Shown piece by piece: positions 15,520 to 22,366 of a stretch of 28,027 nt of DNA; position 1 is the first letter of the stretch, and the number at the start of each line of letters is the position of its first letter. The stretch comes from JBDKGH01 sp039798265 (GTDB taxonomy: Bacteria; Bacteroidota; Bacteroidia; Flavobacteriales_D; Sanyastnellaceae): the NCBI GenBank assembly GCA_039798265.1, contig JBDKGH010000031.1, positions 1-28,027 of the forward strand. Direction: 5' to 3'. The position numbers were made by a program, and so were the translations under genes. The notes beneath the pieces were generated by a model. It saw only the letters and a list, made by a program, of their open reading frames with translations. It was not told the DNA's origin and did no database searches.

Positions 15520-17865
15520 ATGAATCAGTCAATGACCCCTGAGGCCTGTTTGAAGAAGTATTTTGGTTACGACCAATTCAGACCTTTACAACGTGAAATC
15601 GTACAATGTGTGCTCGAGAAGCGAGATGCTTTGGTGCTAATGCCCACGGGCGGCGGTAAGTCTGTGTGTTATCAAGTACCAGCGATTCTCAGCGAAGGGA
15701 TTACCCTGGTTGTTTCTCCTTTGATTTCACTCATGAAAGATCAGGTAGATGCCATGAAGGCTTTATCTATTCCTGCTGAATTGCTAAACAGCACCGTAGA
15801 TGCTCGCAGTGAAGTAGCCATCATCAATAGCTGCCTGAAAGGAGAGGTAAAACTACTCTACGTTTCTCCCGAACGCGCAGTAGCATCGATGCATGATCAA
15901 TTGGCTTCTTTGGACGTTCGATTAATCGTAGTCGATGAGGCTCACTGCGTAAGTCAATGGGGACATGATTTTCGACCGGTCTATAAAGATGTGCAAAAAC
16001 TCCGAAGCGTTTTTCCTCAGGCTACGGCCATGGCTCTTACAGCCACTGCCGATCGTTTGACGAAAAATGATATCCTCCATTTGTTGGGGCTAAAAAATCC
16101 TCAGCATTTCATTTCTTCGTTCGATCGACCGAACATTAGCCTGAAGGTCAACTTTGGGATTGGGGGTAAAGCAAAAAAGGAAAACATAGCTCATTTTATC
16201 CGCGAACATGAAGGTCAAGCGGGCATCATTTATTCCTTGAGCAGAGTTTCTACCGAGGAATTGAGTGATTATTTAAATTCTATTGGTATAAAAGCTAAGC
16301 CTTATCATGCGGGGTTACCGGCTGAGGTGCGCAATCTTGTTCAAGAAGAATTCTTGATGGATGAAGTGCAAGTGGTTTGCGCTACCATCGCCTTTGGAAT
16401 GGGTATCGATAAAAGCAATGTGCGCTGGGTGATACACTCTAATTTGCCCAAAAGCATGGAGAGTTATTATCAGGAAATTGGAAGGGCTGGTAGAGATGGT
16501 TCGAAAGCCGACACGGAATTATATTATTCATACGGCGACATCATTAAACTGCAATCTTTTGCGCTTGATAGCGGACAAAAAGAAATCAATATTGCCAAGC
16601 TCGAACGAATGAAAGAATACGCGGAAGCGCGTATTTGCCGACGTAAAATATTATTGAATTATTTTGGCGAAAATCTGACGGAAAACTGCGGCAATTGCGA
16701 TGTGTGCGAAAATCCACCGAAACACATCGACGGAATGGAAATGGCCCAAATGGCCATCTCGGCCATCTATCGCGCTGCACGTATCGAACAGCCGTTGAAA
16801 ATGTCAACGCTGATTGATGTTCTCCGAGGTAGCCACAATCAAGAGATTCTTGCCGCGAAACTGGATACCATTAAAACATACGGTGTTGGCCGGAAGATAT
16901 CAGCGATGGAATGGGCAGCGTATTTGGTTCAAATGATCCAATTGGGCATTTTTGAAATTGCCTATGAAGAGCATAATCACTTGCGTGTTACATCATATGG
17001 CGATGCAATCATCAAGGGCAACTTGCCGGTGGATTTGGTCGCTTTTGTGATGCCTGTTTCTTCGAAGAAAAAAGAAAAGTCAAGTGTTGCAGCAAAGGAA
17101 AAAATGGCTCCCGATCAATCCTTGTTCGAACAGTTGAAAGGACTGCGCTACCGTTTGGCGAAAGAGCAAAAAATAGCTCCGTTTATCATTTTTACGGATA
17201 AAACATTAGAGGAAATGGCGGCCAAGCGTCCACAAAATCAAACGGAGATGCTCGCTATTTCTGGTGTGGCCGAAACGAAATGGCAAAAGTACGGCGAGGC
17301 CTTTGTGCAAGTGATCCGAGAGTTTGCGGGAGCAAGCACAGGCGAGGAGTTTGTACTCACGCAAGATCGAGTTTTTGGTTTCTTAGAAGAAATGCATAGT
17401 CAAGGAATTGCCACTTCTCACCACCGCATGGCACAAGCGCTCATGGGCATGGGCGATGAGTGTAAAGACTTGAGCTTCTACGGCCGATTAAATGGTATTT
17501 ATTCGTTTAACAAACTGCGAGAAAAGGTAGGCGAGTACCTCAAGCCCTTGATGGCGAAAGAAGAGGAAGAGAAGAAGGCTGTTTTTAATGCCTTTGCTGA
17601 TCGCCCTATCTTTAATGATTTGACAGCGGATGAAGTCCAAATGATGAAAAACTACATTGGTACCCTTCCGGCTAAAGCATCCAATTCAGCAGAAACCCTC
17701 GTGCGAACAGGCACTAAATGGGAATCAAAAGAAAAAGAGTGGCTTAACTACGCGATCGAAAAAACAAACGATATGAGCTTGTTAGAAGAAATTTTTCAGC
17801 GCTCACAGTTCGCCCTTCAGTTCTCGATTGTGGACTGTTTGTTAAATCAGAAAGTCACGAACTAA
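15520..17865 (+). CDS. recQ: ATP-dependent DNA helicase RecQ
   Basis: A protein of 781 residues starting MNQSMTPEACLKKYFGYDQF. It unwinds DNA 3'-5' in recombination and replication-fork repair. Visible parts are the Q-motif region FRPLQREIV, Walker A MPTGGGKS (K47), DEAH (D139), the helicase-C part with IAFGMGIDKSNVRWVIH and QEIGRAGRDG, the RecQ zinc site CRRKILLNYFGENLTENCGNC starting at C373, a winged-helix domain (about 410-510), and an HRDC domain (about 525-605, FEQLKGLRYRLAKEQKIAPF). About 170 further residues follow the HRDC, more than in E. coli RecQ (about 610 residues). Part of this resembles the helix-turn-helix tail of Bacteroidota RecQ, and the rest I cannot assign. It diverges from the metH operon. 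Confidence 0.95.
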   Translation: MNQSMTPEACLKKYFGYDQFRPLQREIVQCVLEKRDALVLMPTGGGKSVCYQVPAILSEGITLVVSPLISLMKDQVDAMKALSIPAELLNSTVDARSEVAIINSCLKGEVKLLYVSPERAVASMHDQLASLDVRLIVVDEAHCVSQWGHDFRPVYKDVQKLRSVFPQATAMALTATADRLTKNDILHLLGLKNPQHFISSFDRPNISLKVNFGIGGKAKKENIAHFIREHEGQAGIIYSLSRVSTEELSDYLNSIGIKAKPYHAGLPAEVRNLVQEEFLMDEVQVVCATIAFGMGIDKSNVRWVIHSNLPKSMESYYQEIGRAGRDGSKADTELYYSYGDIIKLQSFALDSGQKEINIAKLERMKEYAEARICRRKILLNYFGENLTENCGNCDVCENPPKHIDGMEMAQMAISAIYRAARIEQPLKMSTLIDVLRGSHNQEILAAKLDTIKTYGVGRKISAMEWAAYLVQMIQLGIFEIAYEEHNHLRVTSYGDAIIKGNLPVDLVAFVMPVSSKKKEKSSVAAKEKMAPDQSLFEQLKGLRYRLAKEQKIAPFIIFTDKTLEEMAAKRPQNQTEMLAISGVAETKWQKYGEAFVQVIREFAGASTGEEFVLTQDRVFGFLEEMHSQGIATSHHRMAQALMGMGDECKDLSFYGRLNGIYSFNKLREKVGEYLKPLMAKEEEEKKAVFNAFADRPIFNDLTADEVQMMKNYIGTLPAKASNSAETLVRTGTKWESKEKEWLNYAIEKTNDMSLLEEIFQRSQFALQFSIVDCLLNQKVTN

Positions 17866-17871
17866 TTCTTT

Positions 17872-17879
17872 TATATTTG
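17872..17879 (+). promoter_or_regulatory. -7 promoter element before the T9SS-sorted protein gene
   Basis: TATATTTG is a perfect TAnnTTTG match, 22 bases before the start codon and just after the recQ stop. A clear -33 element is not seen at the usual spacing. Confidence 0.45.
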
Positions 17880-17901
17880 TGTCAATAACACGATAAATAG
17901 G

Positions 17902-18912
17902 ATGAAAAGAATACTCGTTAGTGCGATGATTTTCGCGTCCTTGAGCACTGTAGCTCAGGAGTTGCCATATACGTTTACAGTTGAAACAGGTCCTTACACG
18001 GAGCTGCTGAATCCTACATCATTGAATAACGGCACTGTTTGGGATGATCCAGACTTCATCGCTCCCATTGGTTTTGATTTCGAATACATGGGCAATGTCT
18101 ATAACACGCTCAGCTTCGGTGGTCTCACGAGCTATGGTGGAGAGTTGGTTTTTGGTAACATCAATAACCTAACTACTTGGGATCAAATTATGCCATACGC
18201 CATGGACTTGATGGATGGAGGATATCCTTCTACAGACCAAGTTTCTCAAAGTGATATTTCCTACGAAGTGATCGGTGAGCCTGGTGCGCGTATTTTTAAA
18301 TTGCAATGGAAAAATGTTGCCTTCTACAACGACACAGAGCCATACAGCATGCGCATGAATCTGCAAATGTGGTTGTACGAATATTCGAATAACATCGAAT
18401 TTTGGTATGGTCCGAGCGAGAATCTCGACACCTTCGTTATCCAAGACTTAAACGGTATTTTGATCGGTATGGGACAACAGATTGACCCTTCAAACCAAAC
18501 CAACCCGACGGCTCAAAATTTCTGGGTTTTCACAGGCGATGCTTTGAACCCAGGGGTAATTAATTCACCGAGTATCATCGACCTAGAAACGGCTACGCTC
18601 TTGCTTTCTACTCCTCCTGCAAATTATGTGTACGCTTTCCGTACAGGTATTGCAAGTGTAGAAGAAGCAGGTACTTCCGAATTAGCGGCCGATCTTTTTC
18701 CTACTCAAGTGTACACCTCATTTAATGTGCGCACAGCAGAGCATCAAAAGGTTCAATTGTCCATTTTGGATGCCACTGGAAAATTAGTACGCTCTCAATT
18801 ACTCGATGGTGGCTTCCAAGTGGTAAACGCTGAAGGCCTAGCAAGTGGAGCTTATTTTGTTCGATTAAGTTCTGAAATGGGAACAACCATCAAACGCATT
18901 GTCAAAAAATAA
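17902..18912 (+). CDS. Secreted protein with type IX secretion (Por) C-terminal sorting domain
   Basis: A protein of 336 residues. A signal peptide MKRILVSAMIFASLSTVAQ probably ends at AQ|E. The body (about 20-255) is beta-rich, with aromatic segments such as FEYMGNVYNTLSFGG and NNIEFWYGPSENLDTF; I do not recognise it as a named enzyme or adhesin domain. The C-terminus (about 262-336) is a T9SS type A sorting domain: LFPTQVYTSFNV, then VQLSILDATGKLV, ASGAYFVRLSS and a final KRIVKK. It should be exported by Sec, moved across the outer membrane by T9SS, and cleaved at the sorting domain. It has its own promoter-like element. Its stop is one base from the stop of the converging membrane protein gene. 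Confidence 0.88.
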   Translation: MKRILVSAMIFASLSTVAQELPYTFTVETGPYTELLNPTSLNNGTVWDDPDFIAPIGFDFEYMGNVYNTLSFGGLTSYGGELVFGNINNLTTWDQIMPYAMDLMDGGYPSTDQVSQSDISYEVIGEPGARIFKLQWKNVAFYNDTEPYSMRMNLQMWLYEYSNNIEFWYGPSENLDTFVIQDLNGILIGMGQQIDPSNQTNPTAQNFWVFTGDALNPGVINSPSIIDLETATLLLSTPPANYVYAFRTGIASVEEAGTSELAADLFPTQVYTSFNVRTAEHQKVQLSILDATGKLVRSQLLDGGFQVVNAEGLASGAYFVRLSSEMGTTIKRIVKK

Positions 18913-18913
18913 T

Positions 18914-20905
18914 TCAAGCTTTTTGAGGTCTGATGGCTAGGTATAAACAAACGGCCAAGCCCAATAAACTGAGAAAAAGCAAATAACGAATAAGTGGGGA
19001 GTCGTAGGTAAACTCGATCTTCCTCATTTGATCACAAGAAGGAACGGACACTTTCATCATCGCGCCCTTATAGGGTTCAATGGGGAGAGCTTGTCCGTTT
19101 ACTTTTGCTGTCCAGTTAGGGTGTATGTTTTGTAATAGAATGACTTCTGTTGCCTTACCCGCCGCCATTTCCGCTGAAATGCTATTGGGGTTTAACTGCC
19201 AATGGCTTATGCTTGTTGAGTCCTTTGCATAAAGGAGGCTATGATCCATTTCGGATAAAAACAGTGGGTCTTTTTCAAATTGATCAAAGCCCTTTAGGAT
19301 AAAAGAATTATATCCATCGTAAGCAGGCATCTTTTGAAGGATGTTCTGATTTTCAATAATGCCTGGTATGCGCAAGGAATCGCGCTCGCTGTTGATGAAT
19401 GCTAAGTGTTCTCCAGCGTAAGGTGATTTTCCTTCTGGCAATTGTTCTATTTTGGCTTGCGATTCATCAAAGGGAAACGTGTAAACAGTCATGGTAGTGA
19501 TGTTTACTTGCGTGGCTAAAAAAAGATCAATGATAACGATGCTCACTAAGGCGATGCGCTTATTGTATTTAATACTAAGGGCTGCGGTGAGCAAGATGAA
19601 TAATGCCAAGAGACCGTTTAAAATGGCTCTGTCCCAAATGGAAACGGCAGAATGATCTACAGGGTTTTTCCATTCAGCCCAAAGCGTTGAAAGGCTTGTC
19701 GGTACAAACGAGTTCCAATGAAAACAAAGAAGTAGTGCGATTCCGATCAAGGCAATAATCGAAGCCTTGATCCAACTTTCTTTTGGTGCTTGATGCAATT
19801 GTTCGGCTCCCAACACAACAAGTAAGAAGAGCACAAAAAAGCGAAATATGGAAGGATGACGAAAAAGCGATAGTCCTGGGAAATGACTGATGGCCATTCG
19901 CAGCGGAGTGGCTTCTCCTAAAGCGATCAATAAAAGCACCACCGCAGAAACAAGCATCCACCACTGACGACGGTGGCGTGGTTTGTAAAAAAGAAAACTA
20001 ATGACCGATACAAGAATAATGAGACCTACATAACTGTTGATCATCGTTAGATCACTTCCCCATTGAAAGTTCTCCATAGTGCCTGCGGTCCAAGGCAATA
20101 AGAAGCTGATGTAGCCTTTTAAGGGCAAAGGGTTTTCAAGTATGCGGGAGGCATTTAGTCCATCAGCGCGTGATAGATAGGATAAAAATTGCCACACGGA
20201 ATACAGTGCGGCCGAACACACAACAAGCGTTCCCACGGCTAATACACCCCAATACCGAAGTACGCTAAAGCCTTGCGAAGACCAATGATAGAGGAAAAGA
20301 TAGGCGCCATACACAATAAGGCAATAGAAGGCAATAATGGTAATACCAGGATAGCTGCCCGTGATCATCATATAAAAAATCAAGATGAGGGCCGCTACGC
20401 TGCTCCACTTTAACTCATGACTTAATAGCCGCAAATAATAGATCAACAGCGGAAACCAAGAAATACCAATAAGGTAGATGAAGTTTTGGGCATTGCTCAC
20501 ATACATGCCAGAAGCCATAAAAGAGGCGGCTGCTATTACTCGGATATAAAAGGAATGGCCCAGCGAACGGGAAAGCGCATACATACCAATGCCAGCGATA
20601 ACCACATGAAACATCCATTCGATGTGAAGGGTGTAAAAATCATATCCAAACAGTCCTCCTAGAATCCACACTGGTGGATAGAATGCACCTACCTCTGGGT
20701 CTGCGTGTAATGGGAAACCGAGATATTGATAGGCACTCCACAAGGGTAAGCTTCCTGCGCGCAATGACTCACCTACGTTGTGTCGCCAAGTGAGAAAACA
20801 ATGAAGCGCATCCCAGCGCAAGGGATATTGAAAGAAGCCAACTTGCCAAAAAAACAGAAAGGCTATACTGGCTAGAAGAAGAGCTATACCAAATCGCTTG
20901 AGCAT
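18914..20905 (-). CDS. YfhO-like polytopic membrane protein
   Basis: A protein of 663 residues. About a dozen hydrophobic helices fill the first two thirds, starting with LKRFGIALLLASIAFLFFW. A soluble, beta-rich region follows (about 470-630), and one last helix (RYLLFLSLLGLAVCLYLA). The pattern, and the end of the soluble part WTAKVNGQALPIEPYKGAMMKVSVPS, match the bacterial YfhO membrane protein family. YfhO of Bacillus is linked to lipoteichoic acid glycosylation; for Gram-negative homologues the role is unclear, perhaps transfer of sugars to a cell-surface polymer. ATG 20905 is preferred over the GTG at 20923. It diverges from metK and converges on the T9SS-sorted protein, and there are no glycosylation genes beside it. 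Confidence 0.8.
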   Translation of the reverse strand: MLKRFGIALLLASIAFLFFWQVGFFQYPLRWDALHCFLTWRHNVGESLRAGSLPLWSAYQYLGFPLHADPEVGAFYPPVWILGGLFGYDFYTLHIEWMFHVVIAGIGMYALSRSLGHSFYIRVIAAASFMASGMYVSNAQNFIYLIGISWFPLLIYYLRLLSHELKWSSVAALILIFYMMITGSYPGITIIAFYCLIVYGAYLFLYHWSSQGFSVLRYWGVLAVGTLVVCSAALYSVWQFLSYLSRADGLNASRILENPLPLKGYISFLLPWTAGTMENFQWGSDLTMINSYVGLIILVSVISFLFYKPRHRRQWWMLVSAVVLLLIALGEATPLRMAISHFPGLSLFRHPSIFRFFVLFLLVVLGAEQLHQAPKESWIKASIIALIGIALLLCFHWNSFVPTSLSTLWAEWKNPVDHSAVSIWDRAILNGLLALFILLTAALSIKYNKRIALVSIVIIDLFLATQVNITTMTVYTFPFDESQAKIEQLPEGKSPYAGEHLAFINSERDSLRIPGIIENQNILQKMPAYDGYNSFILKGFDQFEKDPLFLSEMDHSLLYAKDSTSISHWQLNPNSISAEMAAGKATEVILLQNIHPNWTAKVNGQALPIEPYKGAMMKVSVPSCDQMRKIEFTYDSPLIRYLLFLSLLGLAVCLYLAIRPQKA

Positions 20906-20930
20906 GTAGGCGAAGGTAAGCACTGTGTTT

Positions 20931-20959
20931 ATAAGTGAGTGTGTACACTTATTTTTTTT
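20931..20959 (+). promoter_or_regulatory. Inverted repeat and T-tract upstream of the metK promoter
   Basis: ATAAGTG (20931-20937) and CACTTAT (20946-20952) are separated by 8 bases, and the sequence continues into a run of eight T (20952-20959). It lies in the divergent spacer, where no plus-strand transcript needs terminating, so it is more likely an operator or an A/T element for the promoter than a terminator. Confidence 0.35.
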
Positions 20960-20975
20960 AGTGGCAAGTTAGACT

Positions 20976-20983
20976 TACATTTG
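20976..20983 (+). promoter_or_regulatory. -7 promoter element of metK
   Basis: TACATTTG is a perfect TAnnTTTG match, 29 bases before the metK ATG. The T8 run at 20952-20959 lies about 16 bases upstream, near the -33 position. No S-box fits in the short leader. Confidence 0.55.
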
Positions 20984-21012
20984 GCCGCGTAAAACAATTT
21001 GCATCTAACTAC

Positions 21013-22272
21013 ATGTCATACCTTTTTACATCAGAATCTGTATCTGAAGGCCATCCTGATAAAGTGGCTGACCAAATCTCTGACGCGCTAATCGATCATT
21101 TCTTAGCATTTGATCCAGCATCAAAAGTTGCTTGTGAAACACTAGTTACTACTGGTCAAGTGATCTTAGCGGGTGAGGTAAAATCTTCAACCTACTTGGA
21201 TGTGCAAGAAATTGCTCGTCAAGTCATTCGCGAAATTGGTTATACCAAAAGCGAATACATGTTCGAAGCCAATTCTTGCGGTATTCTTTCTGCTATTCAC
21301 GAACAATCTCCCGATATTAATCAAGGGGTTGAGCGCAAGAAGAAAGAAGATCAAGGCGCCGGTGACCAAGGTATGATGTTCGGTTATGCTTCACGCGAAA
21401 CGGACAACTTCATGCCGCTTCCACTTGAGCTTGCTCATATGTTATTGCGCGAGTTGTCTGCCATCCGTCGCGAAGGCAAAGTGATGAAATACCTTCGCCC
21501 TGATGCGAAGAGCCAAGTAACCATCGAGTATAGCGACGATCACCAACCAATTGGAATCTCTGCTATTGTAATCAGCACTCAACACGATGATTTCGATAAG
21601 AGTGATGACAAAATGTTGGCGAAGATTAAAAAAGACGTTCAGGATATTTTGATTCCTCGTGTGGTAAAACAAGTACCTGCGCGCGTTCAAAAGTTATTCA
21701 AATCGAAATACATGCTGCACGTTAATCCAACGGGCAAGTTTGTAATCGGTGGTCCTCACGGCGATACTGGTCTTACTGGTCGTAAGATTATTGTAGATAC
21801 ATACGGTGGTAAAGGTGCACACGGTGGTGGTGCTTTCTCAGGTAAAGATCCTTCGAAAGTAGACCGCTCTGCTGCCTACGCTACTCGTCACATAGCCAAA
21901 AACTTGGTTGCCGCTAACGTATGCGACGAAGTGTTGGTTCAAGTAGCATACGCCATTGGTGTAGCTGAGCCAGTAGGTTTGTACGTAAACACCTACGGCA
22001 CAGCTAAACTCAACATGACAGATGGTGAGATCGCAGCTCAAGTAGGCAAAATATTCGATATGCGTCCATACGCTATTGAAACACGCTTTAAACTTCGCAC
22101 TCCTATCTATCGCGAAACAGCTGCTTATGGTCACATGGGCCGCAAGACTGAAGTGGTAGAAAAAACCTTCAAAGACGGAAGCGGTAAAACGAAAAAAATC
22201 AAAGTAAAACTATTCCCATGGGAAGAGTTAGACTACGTAGCCAAACTCAAAAAGGCATTCGGAACGAAATAA
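21013..22272 (+). CDS. metK: S-adenosylmethionine synthetase
   Basis: A protein of 419 residues, a normal length for Bacteroidota MetK. It makes SAM from methionine and ATP in the cytoplasm as a tetramer. Key motifs are FTSESVSEGHPDKVADQISD with the ATP-contacting His in GHPDK, the loop DQGAGDQGMMFGYA, NPTGKFVIGGPHGDTGLTGR, DTYGGKGAHGGGAFSGKDPSKVDR with its phosphate-binding glycines, and the C-terminal segment KLNMTDGEIAAQV. The codon choice is rich in GGT, CGT and GCT, as expected for a strongly expressed gene. It has its own promoter and terminator. It supplies the ligand of the riboswitch that controls metH and metF in this window. Confidence 0.97.
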   Translation: MSYLFTSESVSEGHPDKVADQISDALIDHFLAFDPASKVACETLVTTGQVILAGEVKSSTYLDVQEIARQVIREIGYTKSEYMFEANSCGILSAIHEQSPDINQGVERKKKEDQGAGDQGMMFGYASRETDNFMPLPLELAHMLLRELSAIRREGKVMKYLRPDAKSQVTIEYSDDHQPIGISAIVISTQHDDFDKSDDKMLAKIKKDVQDILIPRVVKQVPARVQKLFKSKYMLHVNPTGKFVIGGPHGDTGLTGRKIIVDTYGGKGAHGGGAFSGKDPSKVDRSAAYATRHIAKNLVAANVCDEVLVQVAYAIGVAEPVGLYVNTYGTAKLNMTDGEIAAQVGKIFDMRPYAIETRFKLRTPIYRETAAYGHMGRKTEVVEKTFKDGSGKTKKIKVKLFPWEELDYVAKLKKAFGTK

Positions 22273-22276
22273 TTTT

Positions 22277-22313
22277 AAAAGCCGCCTCTGCTCAACAGAG
22301 GCGGTTTTTTTTT
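22277..22313 (+). terminator. Intrinsic terminator of metK
   Basis: CCGCCTCTG (22282-22290) pairs with CAGAGGCGG (22296-22304) around a 5-base loop. Nine T follow, and an AAAA run precedes the stem. It lies 10 bases after the metK stop. Confidence 0.9.
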
Positions 22314-22366
22314 CGCCCTACTTTCCTTATTTTGCAACATCAAAAAAGTTAGGCGAAAGACCGTTT

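Noticed and set aside
17879..17891. GTGT-caata-ACAC palindrome before the T9SS-sorted gene
   Set aside because: Only four base pairs per arm and no second copy in the same role; the resemblance to the 624-634 palindrome is weak.
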